Part shown: positions 7,963 through 16,739 of the stretch, in pieces
Layout of the letters: each line of letters begins with the position of its first letter
Numbering within the stretch: position 1 is the first letter of the stretch
Source of the DNA: Vagococcus proximus
GTDB taxonomy: Bacteria; Bacillota; Bacilli; Lactobacillales; Vagococcaceae
NCBI RefSeq assembly: GCF_029143285.1
Contig: NZ_JAPDSH010000005.1
Span: 1 to 64,000 of the forward strand
Reading direction: 5' to 3'
Length of the DNA stretch: 64,000 bases
Notes under the pieces: model-generated
The model's database searches: none
Seen by the model: the letters and a program-made list of their open reading frames with translations, nothing else
What the model was told of the DNA's origin: nothing
Program-made: the position numbers and the translations under genes

Positions 7963-9588
7963 GTGCTTACAAAAAGAAAAGTATTAACAGTAACGATTGT
8001 GCTGACGAGTTTATTAGTGGGATGTGGTAAAGGGTCAGGTAAAAGTGCTAACGGGAAAGAATCAAGTGTCAAAGTGGAAGAAAAAGGATTTCCAATTGTA
8101 AAAGAAAAGTTAGAAATGACAATGATGGCACCAGGGACAGGTTTGGCTGAATGGAAAAATATGCCAATGTTAAAAGATTATTCTGAAAAAACAGGTATTA
8201 ACTTTAAATACACTACCCCTCCGTTGAGTGATTTCCAAACTAAATTAAACCTTGCATTTGCTAGTGGAGATTTAGCAGATATTATATACGCAGCGGGTGG
8301 AAGTCTTGGTAGTAGTATGGAAGTTGACTATGGGAGTCAGGGGATTCTTTTACCACTGGAAGATTTAATTCCGAAGTATGCACCTAACCTTAATAAATTG
8401 ATGGAAGAAGATCCGAGTATCAGAAAATCAATTACAACACCAGATGGTCACATTTATTCATTACCAGTTGTTTCAAGAGGCGACACTGCAATCTGGCCTA
8501 GAGGACCACTATGGTATAACGGAGAATGGCTAAAAAAATTAGGTGTAAAAGAATTGCCTAAAACAACAGATGAATTTTATGACTTATTGGTTAGATTTAG
8601 AGATGAGGATCCAAATGGTAATGGCAAAAAGGATGATATTCCATTAACAGATACTAAGCTAGATAATTCAAGAGATTGGTTAATGGCAGCATTTGGGATG
8701 AAGTCTCAAGGTATTGAAGAAATAAACGGTAAAGTTCGCTACCCACCTGTTACTGAAAATTACAAAGCTTATTTAACTTACATGCATAAATTATACGCAG
8801 AAGGTTTGTTGGATAAAGAAGTCTATTCACAAGCAGATGAACAACGTAAAGCTAAGGGACAAAACAATCAAATCGGACTATTTCCAGATTGGTTCTCTTA
8901 CTTTACAACTGGTCAAAATGAGACAGAAGCCTTGGATAATCCAATGTTCCAACCACTTACAAGTGAGGTTTCTAAAAAAGCAGTAGTACCTGGTAGTCCA
9001 CGTTTGGTAAGAGGAGCATTTGCTTTAACTGAAAAAAATCCAAGTCCCGAGGCCTCACTTCGTTGGATAGATTATTTCTATTCGGATGAAGGATATACTT
9101 ATTTGAATCAAGGACCAGAGGGAAGTTTTTGGGAGTATAAGGAAAATAAAGATGGTAAAAAAGTTAAGGTCTATACAAAAGATGTTGATTTAACTAATAC
9201 GGAAGACTCAAGAGGTAAAGTGAGTCCCGATTATGGTATTACGGCACCGACGAAAAGTGTAACTATTCCTGCAATTAAGGAAAAAGTAGATGATCCAGAT
9301 ATTAAACCATTTGACGAATTTGTTAAGAATGAAACAAAAAATAAAATAACAAAGTATGCTGAAACGCCGTTTCCACTTGTTTATTTAACAAAAGAACAAC
9401 AAGATCAAGTAAGTACAGTGAGAACTGATTTACAGACGTATGTTGAGCAGATGGAGGCAAAGTTCATTACGGGAGTTGAGCCACTTGAGAATTGGGATAA
9501 ATTTGTAAGTACGATAAATTCAATGGGTGTTGATGATTATGTCAAAGTTTACCAAGAGGCGTATGATACTTGGAAAGCTGCTGAATAA
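7963..9588 (+). CDS. ABC importer solute-binding lipoprotein, copy 2
   Basis: 541 aa paralogue of the preceding lipoprotein, alike along its whole length. The lipobox is SLLVGC with Cys21. The start is a GTG with a perfect AAGGAGG at 7948-7954. Blocks such as MTMMAPGTGLAEWK, TTPPLSDF and MEAKFITGVEP are kept, while the loops differ. The calcium-loop-like DPNGNGKKDD is present. It lies just after the copy 1 terminator. It may present a different ligand to the same two permeases, but that is inference. Confidence 0.88.
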   Translation: MLTKRKVLTVTIVLTSLLVGCGKGSGKSANGKESSVKVEEKGFPIVKEKLEMTMMAPGTGLAEWKNMPMLKDYSEKTGINFKYTTPPLSDFQTKLNLAFASGDLADIIYAAGGSLGSSMEVDYGSQGILLPLEDLIPKYAPNLNKLMEEDPSIRKSITTPDGHIYSLPVVSRGDTAIWPRGPLWYNGEWLKKLGVKELPKTTDEFYDLLVRFRDEDPNGNGKKDDIPLTDTKLDNSRDWLMAAFGMKSQGIEEINGKVRYPPVTENYKAYLTYMHKLYAEGLLDKEVYSQADEQRKAKGQNNQIGLFPDWFSYFTTGQNETEALDNPMFQPLTSEVSKKAVVPGSPRLVRGAFALTEKNPSPEASLRWIDYFYSDEGYTYLNQGPEGSFWEYKENKDGKKVKVYTKDVDLTNTEDSRGKVSPDYGITAPTKSVTIPAIKEKVDDPDIKPFDEFVKNETKNKITKYAETPFPLVYLTKEQQDQVSTVRTDLQTYVEQMEAKFITGVEPLENWDKFVSTINSMGVDDYVKVYQEAYDTWKAAE

Positions 9589-9658
9589 AAAGTAATTGTT
9601 TTATAAAATTGTGTAATAGTTTTTAATACTATAGATATCATTTTAAGGGGGACTACAA

Positions 9659-11284
9659 ATGTTGACGAAGAAAACACGATTGATGATGGTAGGGTTATTA
9701 GTAAGTGGTGTACTTGTTGGATGTGGCTCAAATGATAAAAAAGCAAAGGACAGTAAAGATTCAGGAATTGAAGTGAATGAAAAGGGGATGCCGATTGTTA
9801 AAGAAAATTTAAAAATGACGATGATGGCTCCTGGTGCTGGTGTGGCAGAGTGGAAAGATTTATCAATGTTAAAAGATTATAGTAAGATGACAAACATTGA
9901 TTTTAAATATACGACACCACCACTAAGTGATTTTGCAACAAAACTTAATTTGGCTTTTGCTAGTGGAGATTTACCGGATATTATATTCGGAGCAGGTGGA
10001 AATTTATCAAGTGGAATGGAGCTTGATTATGGACAACAAGGTATTTTAGTTGAGCTAGAAGATTTAATTCCGAAGTATGCACCTAATCTGAATAAATTAA
10101 TGGATGAAGATCCTAGTATTAGAAAATCAATTACAACACCAGATGGACATATTTATAGCCTACCTTCAGTTGTTCGTAGTTCAACAGGAATCTGGCCGAG
10201 ATGGCCACTATGGTACAACGGTGAGTGGTTAGAAAATCTTGATGTAAAAGAATTACCGAAGACAACTGAAGAATTTTATAAACTTTTAGTTCGCTTTAGA
10301 GATGAAGATCCAAACGGAAATGGAAAGAAAGATGAAATTCCGATTTCAGATGAGAAGATGGATAGTATTCGTCCTTGGTTAATGGGAGCATTTGGTATGA
10401 AAGATCAAGGGATAGAAGAGGTTGATGGTAAGGTTCGTTATGCTGCGATGACTGATAATTATAAGGAATTTGTGACGTATATGAACAGACTGTATAAAGA
10501 AGGGCTATTGGATTCAGAAATTTACTCTCAGTCTGAGGAACAAAAAAAAGGGAAAGGACAAGATGATCGACTTGGAGTTTTTGCAGATTGGTTCTCTTAT
10601 TTCTCAACGGGGCAAACAGAAGCTGAGGGACTGAAAAACCCGATGTTCCAACCTTTAACAAGTCCTGTATCTAAAAAAGCAGTCGTTCCTGGAAGTCCTA
10701 GATTAGTTAGAGGAACATTTGTAATTACTAAAGATAACCCAAGCCCTGAAGCATCATTAAGATGGGCAGATCATTTTTACACTGAAGAAGGTTATGAATT
10801 ACTAAACAGAGGGACTGAAGGGGACCTTTGGGAATATGTTAAAAATGATAAAGGTGAAGAAGTAAAAGTCTATACCAAAAATTATGACGTCGCTAAGGCT
10901 GAAGAAAATCGTGGTAAAGTGTCACCGTCATATGGTATTAATGTTCCTGGGTTAGAACCAGATTTAGAACCAATTAATGTTGATCCGAATGACCCGGGTA
11001 GTGTTGAATTTAGTAACTTTATTGCAAAGGAAACGGAAGAAAAAATTGTACCAAATGCTGAGGTACCATTCCCACTTATTTATCTAACGAAAGAAGAACA
11101 AGATAAAGTTAGTGCGACTTCAACAGATATTCGAACTTATGTTGAACAAATGGAAGCTAAATTTATTACGGGTGTAGAGCCTATCAGTAATTGGGATAAA
11201 TATGTTGAAACGTTAAAATCAATGGACATGGATGCTTTTGTTAAAATTTATCAAGATGGTTATGATCGTTGGGCTAAGAGCTAG
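9659..11284 (+). CDS. ABC importer solute-binding lipoprotein, copy 3
   Basis: 541 aa, third tandem paralogue. The lipobox is GVLVGC with Cys22. The ATG has AAGGGGGA about seven bases upstream. It is the most divergent copy by eye: TGIWPRWPLWY replaces TAIWPRGPLWY, and a segment near residues 430-445 carries an insertion (EPDLEPINVDPNDPGS). DPNGNGKKDE is kept. A strong terminator follows, ending the importer cluster. Three intact copies with intact signal peptides argue for retained function rather than decay. Confidence 0.88.
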   Translation: MLTKKTRLMMVGLLVSGVLVGCGSNDKKAKDSKDSGIEVNEKGMPIVKENLKMTMMAPGAGVAEWKDLSMLKDYSKMTNIDFKYTTPPLSDFATKLNLAFASGDLPDIIFGAGGNLSSGMELDYGQQGILVELEDLIPKYAPNLNKLMDEDPSIRKSITTPDGHIYSLPSVVRSSTGIWPRWPLWYNGEWLENLDVKELPKTTEEFYKLLVRFRDEDPNGNGKKDEIPISDEKMDSIRPWLMGAFGMKDQGIEEVDGKVRYAAMTDNYKEFVTYMNRLYKEGLLDSEIYSQSEEQKKGKGQDDRLGVFADWFSYFSTGQTEAEGLKNPMFQPLTSPVSKKAVVPGSPRLVRGTFVITKDNPSPEASLRWADHFYTEEGYELLNRGTEGDLWEYVKNDKGEEVKVYTKNYDVAKAEENRGKVSPSYGINVPGLEPDLEPINVDPNDPGSVEFSNFIAKETEEKIVPNAEVPFPLIYLTKEEQDKVSATSTDIRTYVEQMEAKFITGVEPISNWDKYVETLKSMDMDAFVKIYQDGYDRWAKS

Positions 11285-11292
11285 AGTGGCTT

Positions 11293-11335
11293 ATAAAACT
11301 ACCTGAATTGTAATATCCAGGTAGTTTTATATATT
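11293..11335 (+). terminator. Terminator after the third binding-protein gene
   Basis: A perfect 13-bp stem pairs 11293-11305 with 11318-11330 around a 12-base loop, followed by AT-rich sequence. Confidence 0.75.
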
Positions 11336-11390
11336 TATGGAACGGTATGTGAACGAGGCAGAGGACTGGGATTTTATATCTATTAATTAA

Positions 11391-11421
11391 GAGATAGGAC
11401 TTAGAACCTATTTCTTTTTTT
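11391..11421 (+). terminator. Second terminator before rnc
   Basis: GAGATAGG pairs with CCTATTTC (one G-U pair), then a run of seven T. It isolates the glycan block from the housekeeping block. Confidence 0.75.
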
Positions 11422-11457
11422 ATTTTGAGAAGTATTTAAGTTATTTTGGCTAAATCA

Positions 11458-11486
11458 TTTAAAAAAGTCGGTAAAACCAGTATAAT
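11458..11486 (+). promoter_or_regulatory. rnc promoter
   Basis: Perfect -10 TATAAT at 11481-11486, 17 bases after a weak -35 TTTAAA. It lies about 37 bases before the rnc start. Confidence 0.6.
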
Positions 11487-11522
11487 GAGGGAAGTGTAGT
11501 AAAAATATAGAGGGTGATGTCA

Positions 11523-12215
11523 ATGACAGAAGAATTGATTAAATTAGTTAAGACGAATTATAATGTAGAATTTAAAAATACAATTTTACTGGAACAAGCT
11601 TTTACCCATTCATCTTATGTGAATGAGCATCGTTATTTAGATCTAACAGATAATGAACGTTTGGAGTTTTTAGGAGATGCGGTTTTAGAACTGATTATTT
11701 CTGAATACCTATACGGGACATATACTGATTTATCTGAAGGTAAATTAACGAAGATGCGTGCAGCTATTGTATGTGAAGATAGTTTATCAAAATTTGCTAA
11801 AGAGTGTGAATTTGATAAGCATGTAAGATTAGGAAAAGGTGAAGAAAATTCTAATGGCCGTAAACGTCCAGCTTTGCTATGCGATTTATTTGAATCATTT
11901 TTAGGCGCATTGTATTTAGATCAAGGACTAGAAGCGGTAGTTAAATTTGTTCATCAAGTTATTATTCCTAAAATAGAATCTGGTGCTTTTTCACATGAGA
12001 TGGATCATAAGACAGCTTTACAAGAAATTTTACAACGCAATGGAGATGTGGCGATAACTTATGCACTGGTTAGCGAAGAAGGCCCTGCCCATGAGCGTGA
12101 ATTTTTTGTTGAGGTAAGTGTTGGTGATAAAGTGATAGGTAAAGGTAAAGGTAAATCTAAAAAAATGGCTGAGCAACAAGCGGCAGCTATTGCAATTAAA
12201 CAACTACACAAATAA
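11523..12215 (+). CDS. rnc: Ribonuclease III
   Basis: 230 aa double-stranded-RNA endonuclease for rRNA and mRNA processing. The RNase III signature ERLEFLGDAVLEL is at 45-57, with E48 and D52 as metal ligands; the second acidic pair is in LCDLFESFLGALYLDQG. The C-terminal dsRNA-binding domain (about 158-230) shows GKGKGKSKKMAEQQAA. The inner ATG at 11523 is chosen because AGAGGG lies eight bases upstream; two earlier in-frame starts overlap that SD. It leads the rnc-smc-HAD-ftsY block, an order common in Lactobacillales. Confidence 0.96.
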   Translation: MTEELIKLVKTNYNVEFKNTILLEQAFTHSSYVNEHRYLDLTDNERLEFLGDAVLELIISEYLYGTYTDLSEGKLTKMRAAIVCEDSLSKFAKECEFDKHVRLGKGEENSNGRKRPALLCDLFESFLGALYLDQGLEAVVKFVHQVIIPKIESGAFSHEMDHKTALQEILQRNGDVAITYALVSEEGPAHEREFFVEVSVGDKVIGKGKGKSKKMAEQQAAAIAIKQLHK

Positions 12216-12278
12216 GAGACAGCTACAGCTGGATGAATGAGTCTTTGGCATTTGTTCAGCTGACTTTCTCTTTTTAGA
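12212..12278 (+). other. Imperfect hairpin between rnc and smc
   Basis: Nested repeats (AGCTG with CAGCT, and GAGA with TCTC followed by TTTTT) can fold into an imperfect terminator-like structure. It may attenuate read-through into smc. The pairing is not strong. Confidence 0.35.
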
Positions 12279-12304
12279 GAGAAAACCTGAGAGGAGGGCC
12301 AGTC

Positions 12305-15300
12305 GTGTATTTAAAAAAGATAGAGATTGCAGGTTTCAAATCATTTGCGGACAGAACAGTCATTGAATTTGATAAAGGTTTAACAGCTGTTGTTGGCCCT
12401 AATGGCAGTGGTAAGAGTAATATCACAGAAGCTATTCGTTGGGTTTTAGGGGAGCAATCTGCTAAAAGTTTACGTGGTGGAAAGATGCCAGATGTTATTT
12501 TTGCAGGAACAACGAAGCGTAAGCAATTAAATATTGCAGAAGTAACTGTGGTTTTAGATAACGAAGAAAAATTTTTACCACTTGATTTTAGTGAAGTCAG
12601 TGTCACACGTCGTTTAAAAAGAACCGGTGAAAGTGAGTTCTTTATTAATAAGCAACCGTGTCGTTTGAAAGATGTTGTTGAATTGTTTATGGACTCTGGT
12701 TTAGGGAAAGAATCATTTTCTATTATTTCTCAAGGTAAGGTAGAGGGGATTTTTAATAGTAAGCCAGAAGACCGTCGTGGTATTTTTGAAGAAGCTGCAG
12801 GTGTGTTGAAGTATAAGCAACGTAAGACGCAAGCGGAGCGTAAATTATTTGAAACGGAAGATAATTTGAATCGTGTTCAAGATATTGTCTATGAGTTAGA
12901 AGCACAACTAGAACCTTTGGCAGCTCAAAGTAAAGTGGCTCGTGAGTTCGTTGCCTTGAAAGAAGAATTAACGACTTTAGATGTAGGGGTAACGGTTAAA
13001 GATATTGAGCAGTTAAAGGAAACGTGGAACAAAAAGAGTACATTGTTAAAAGAGCTTGAGGCAAGATTGACTGTTATGACGCAATCTGTAGCAGGCTACG
13101 AAGCCTCTTTAATTGAGTTAAGAGAACGTCGTGTGCTGTTAGATGAGCAGTTAGAAACGTATCAACAAAAATTACTTCGAACATCTGAAGCGTATGAACA
13201 GGCAGAAGGGCAAAAGAATTTATTTGTAGAACGTCGTGAAAACACGGCTAAAACATCTGCTGATTATGCGGAATCACACGAAAAACTGACGCAAAAATTA
13301 GCGCAACTGAAAGAGGAGCGTGAAGCCTTAATTGCTGATTTGAAACAGCAAGAACAGGATAAAAAGAACGCGATGGAAGAAGTTGAAAAACTGACAGAGC
13401 GTGTGGAAATTTATAGTCGTTCTGCTAAGGAGCAGTTAGCTGATTTACGTAGTGATTATGTTGAAGTGATGCAAAAGCAAGCTAATCTAGGAAATGATTT
13501 AAAACATTTGGAACGTCAATATGACCAAGAAAGTTCTAAAAATCATTCAGCAGTGAAACGTCATGATGACTTGCATCAATCATTAGCAGCGATTCAAGAG
13601 AAGAAGGCTAAAGCTGAGCAAGAACTAGCTGACTTTTGTGAATCGACGAAAGATTTAACGAGTCAGTCTGACTCTCATCGCAAAAAAGCATTAGGTAGTA
13701 AAGACGAGTTAGTGATTAAAGAAAAGCAAATGTATGATGCGATGGGAACACTTCAACAAGCGAAGGCTCGTTTAAAGAGTTTGCAAGAACTTCAAGAAAG
13801 TTATGCAGGGTTCTTTGAAGGCGTTCGTTCAGTCTTGAAAGTGAAGTCTGAATTAAAAGGAATTGTTGGTGCTGTAGCGGAACTGGTGACAGTGCCTAAA
13901 GAGTTAAGTCTAGCAATCGAGACGGCGTTAGGAGCAAGCGCTCAAAATGTGATTGTGGATGATGAGAAAGCGGCTCGTGGTGCGATTTCATATCTTAAAT
14001 CAAAACGTCTAGGTCGTGCGACATTTTTACCTTTAACGATAATTGAGCCGAGACATATACCGAAAGATAGAATTCAAATGATAGAGGGTAACCCTGGCTA
14101 TATAGGGATAGCATCTGATTTGGTTACATTCGATGCTAAAATTAATCCTGTTGTTAAAAGCTTATTAGGTGCGACGATTTTAGCTAAAGATTTAGATAGT
14201 GCGAATGCGATTGCGAAACAAACACAGTATCAATATCGTGTTGTGTCATTAGAAGGCGATGTTATGAAACCTGGTGGTTCGATGACAGGTGGTGCTACGA
14301 AAAAAGGTGGCAAAGGTAATCTGTTTTCTAAAGGTGAAGAGTTACAGAAATTAACAGAACAAGTTTCTTTAATGGAGAGTGAATTAGCTAAGCGTGAAAA
14401 ATTAGTTCAAGATTTAAAAGAACTCGTTAAGACAAGTGAAGCGCAATTTGAGATCACGCGTGAGGCGGTAGAATCAAGCCGATTTAAAGAACAAGATTTG
14501 AAAAATAAAGTAGATATGTTGGTTAAAGAACACCAACAACTAACCCGTGAGTTACAGTTGTTTGAGCATGAAACAGCAGGATTGAATAATTTTCTAGCTA
14601 GTTACGAAGAGCAAAAAACACAATTGACGACACAGATTGAAGCATTAAAAGTAGAGCGTGAACGTTTAGATAAAGAAATGGCAGCGACTGATGAACGTGA
14701 AGAAGTGACGGCTCAAAAACGTGAAGAAGCGTTAAAAGAGTTGCAACATTATCAAGCACGAGTAGCTGTTTTAAGCGAACAGTGTGTTCATGTGAAAAAT
14801 ACTTTAACGGATAAAGAGAAGACTGTAGAAGAGGTAGGGTCTGATTTAGCTAGATTAAACCAACAATTAAAACAGTTAACGGCTAATCACTCAACTCATA
14901 AAGAAACGCAAGTTGAGATTGAGCAAAAAATGCAGAAATTACAAGCTGAGAAAATAGAGATACAAGAGAAGTTAGTGACACTTAAATCAGAACGCGAGCA
15001 AGTCCAAGCTTCGATTACGGATACGGATGAGCAGTTGACTAAAGCCAATAAGGATCATTTACTTCTATCAAGTGAAAAATCTGAAGTTGAGGTCTTGAAA
15101 AATAGGTCTGAAGTTGGGCTAGATAATGCTATTCAAAAACTTCAAGAAGAGTATAGTATGAACTATGAAGCAGCTAAAGAGCGTTTTGTGTTAGTGGAAG
15201 ATATAGCAGAAGCTAAGACGTCAATCAAGGAGTTAAAACAGCGTATCGACCGTTTAGGACCTGTCAACATGGCAGCTATTGAACAGTATGATGTGGTGAA

Positions 15301-15889
15301 TGACCGCTATACGTTTTTAATAGAGCAACGTGATGATTTACTAGAGGCCAAAGGTAGTTTATTTGATACGATGAATGAGATGGACCGTGTGGTTCAAGAG
15401 AAATTTGAAGAAGTATTCATTGCGATTCGGGATAAATTCCAGGTAGTCTTCCCTAATATGTTTGGTGGTGGACATGCGGATTTACAACTAACAAATCCTG
15501 ATGATTTACTTAACACAGGGATTGAAATTGTGGCCCAACCACCAGGTAAGAAACTTCAAAGTTTAACTCTATTATCAGGTGGCGAACGTGCCCTAACAGC
15601 GATTGCCTTGCTGTTCTCGATTATTCAAGTTAGACCAGTTCCTTTCTGTGTATTGGATGAGGTTGAAGCGGCACTTGATGAAGCGAATGTTGCTAGATTT
15701 GGGCAGTATTTAAGTCACTTTGAAGATGATACTCAGTTTATCGTCATCACTCACCGTAAAGGGACTATGGAAGCGGCAGATGTCTTATATGGTGTGACAA
15801 TGCAAGAATCAGGAATCTCTAATATTGTCTCAGTTCGTTTAGAAGATGTGAATGACCGTGGCGATATTAAACCACAAGTTGGAGATTAA
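12305..15889 (+). CDS. smc: Chromosome segregation protein SMC
   Basis: 1194 aa ATPase that organises and segregates the chromosome with ScpA and ScpB. The N-terminal head has Walker A GPNGSGKSN (31-39). Two long coiled-coil arms flank a hinge at about 500-690 (FFEGVRSVLK through MKPGGSMTGG). The C-terminal head has signature LSGGERAL (from about 1090) and Walker B CVLDEVEAALDE. Length is normal. The start is a GTG with AGGAGG at 12292-12297. Confidence 0.97.
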   Translation: MYLKKIEIAGFKSFADRTVIEFDKGLTAVVGPNGSGKSNITEAIRWVLGEQSAKSLRGGKMPDVIFAGTTKRKQLNIAEVTVVLDNEEKFLPLDFSEVSVTRRLKRTGESEFFINKQPCRLKDVVELFMDSGLGKESFSIISQGKVEGIFNSKPEDRRGIFEEAAGVLKYKQRKTQAERKLFETEDNLNRVQDIVYELEAQLEPLAAQSKVAREFVALKEELTTLDVGVTVKDIEQLKETWNKKSTLLKELEARLTVMTQSVAGYEASLIELRERRVLLDEQLETYQQKLLRTSEAYEQAEGQKNLFVERRENTAKTSADYAESHEKLTQKLAQLKEEREALIADLKQQEQDKKNAMEEVEKLTERVEIYSRSAKEQLADLRSDYVEVMQKQANLGNDLKHLERQYDQESSKNHSAVKRHDDLHQSLAAIQEKKAKAEQELADFCESTKDLTSQSDSHRKKALGSKDELVIKEKQMYDAMGTLQQAKARLKSLQELQESYAGFFEGVRSVLKVKSELKGIVGAVAELVTVPKELSLAIETALGASAQNVIVDDEKAARGAISYLKSKRLGRATFLPLTIIEPRHIPKDRIQMIEGNPGYIGIASDLVTFDAKINPVVKSLLGATILAKDLDSANAIAKQTQYQYRVVSLEGDVMKPGGSMTGGATKKGGKGNLFSKGEELQKLTEQVSLMESELAKREKLVQDLKELVKTSEAQFEITREAVESSRFKEQDLKNKVDMLVKEHQQLTRELQLFEHETAGLNNFLASYEEQKTQLTTQIEALKVERERLDKEMAATDEREEVTAQKREEALKELQHYQARVAVLSEQCVHVKNTLTDKEKTVEEVGSDLARLNQQLKQLTANHSTHKETQVEIEQKMQKLQAEKIEIQEKLVTLKSEREQVQASITDTDEQLTKANKDHLLLSSEKSEVEVLKNRSEVGLDNAIQKLQEEYSMNYEAAKERFVLVEDIAEAKTSIKELKQRIDRLGPVNMAAIEQYDVVNDRYTFLIEQRDDLLEAKGSLFDTMNEMDRVVQEKFEEVFIAIRDKFQVVFPNMFGGGHADLQLTNPDDLLNTGIEIVAQPPGKKLQSLTLLSGGERALTAIALLFSIIQVRPVPFCVLDEVEAALDEANVARFGQYLSHFEDDTQFIVITHRKGTMEAADVLYGVTMQESGISNIVSVRLEDVNDRGDIKPQVGD

Positions 15890-15911
15890 GAATTAAAGAG
15901 GGGGAACCAAG

Positions 15912-16724
15912 ATGATAAAATTAATTGCAATTGATTTAGACGGTACCTTATTAAAAGATGATAAAACTATTTCAGATAAAAATCGTGAAACGTTAATGAA
16001 GGCGAAAGAACAGGGAGTTAAGGTCGTACTTTGTACAGGTAGACCTTTAAATTCAGTTGTGGGTCATTTAGAAACGTTGAATTTATTAGATGAAGGGGAT
16101 TATGCGGTGACCTTTAATGGTGGGTTGATCCAGCGTAATGATACAGGAGAGATTATTGCGAAACAATTGATGACGCAGGATGACCTTGAAGATATCTACG
16201 GCTTAACTTACGATATGGGTCTACCTCTAGATTTGGTGGTGGGAAGTTCTGTCTTGACAGTTCAACCGCAACCCCAAAATTCTAAGTCGTTGTATTATAC
16301 GTTAAATCCATTACTGACATATGATGAAATTAATTTAGAAGAATCTAGTAAATTAGATGGCATTAATAAAATGGTTTGTGCAGTGGGACCGAAGTTAATT
16401 GATGAGCATTTGCCTAAAATACCTAAGTCTTATCATGAAAAATATAATATTGTCAGATCTGGTGAGTATTTGTTTGAATTTTTACCTAAGTCAGTTTCCA
16501 AAGGTTTTGGTTTGAAAATGCTAGGTGAAATTTTAGATATTAAGCCGGAGGAAATGATGGCGTTAGGTGATGAAGAGAATGATCTATCAATGATTGAATT
16601 TGTTGGTTTAGGTGTGGCGATGGAGAACGGTAGTGATGTCGTTAAGAATGTTGCGCAACACATTACAGTAACGAATGAAGAGGATGGAGTAGCAGTTGCT
16701 GTTGAAAAATTTGTATTAAAATAG
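15912..16724 (+). CDS. HAD-superfamily sugar phosphatase, Cof type
   Basis: 270 aa. HAD motif I is DLDGTLL (8-14); D8 is the expected nucleophile and D10 the general acid. Motif IV is GDEENDLSMIE near residues 219-229. A C2-type cap lies between them. These cytoplasmic phosphatases act on sugar phosphates and related metabolites; the substrate here is unknown (YidA/YbjI-like). It starts 23 bases after smc with SD AGAGGGGG and is followed by ftsY, so it belongs to the same operon. Confidence 0.9.
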   Translation: MIKLIAIDLDGTLLKDDKTISDKNRETLMKAKEQGVKVVLCTGRPLNSVVGHLETLNLLDEGDYAVTFNGGLIQRNDTGEIIAKQLMTQDDLEDIYGLTYDMGLPLDLVVGSSVLTVQPQPQNSKSLYYTLNPLLTYDEINLEESSKLDGINKMVCAVGPKLIDEHLPKIPKSYHEKYNIVRSGEYLFEFLPKSVSKGFGLKMLGEILDIKPEEMMALGDEENDLSMIEFVGLGVAMENGSDVVKNVAQHITVTNEEDGVAVAVEKFVLK

Positions 16725-16739
16725 AGGGGAGCGAAATGA

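Noticed and set aside
10296-10661. 121-aa open frame antisense to binding-protein copy 3
   Set aside because: No SD, biased composition, fully inside a well-supported gene.
7963-11284. Binding-protein copies as an assembly duplication
   Set aside because: The three copies differ throughout at DNA and protein level and have different intergenic sequences, so they are true paralogues.
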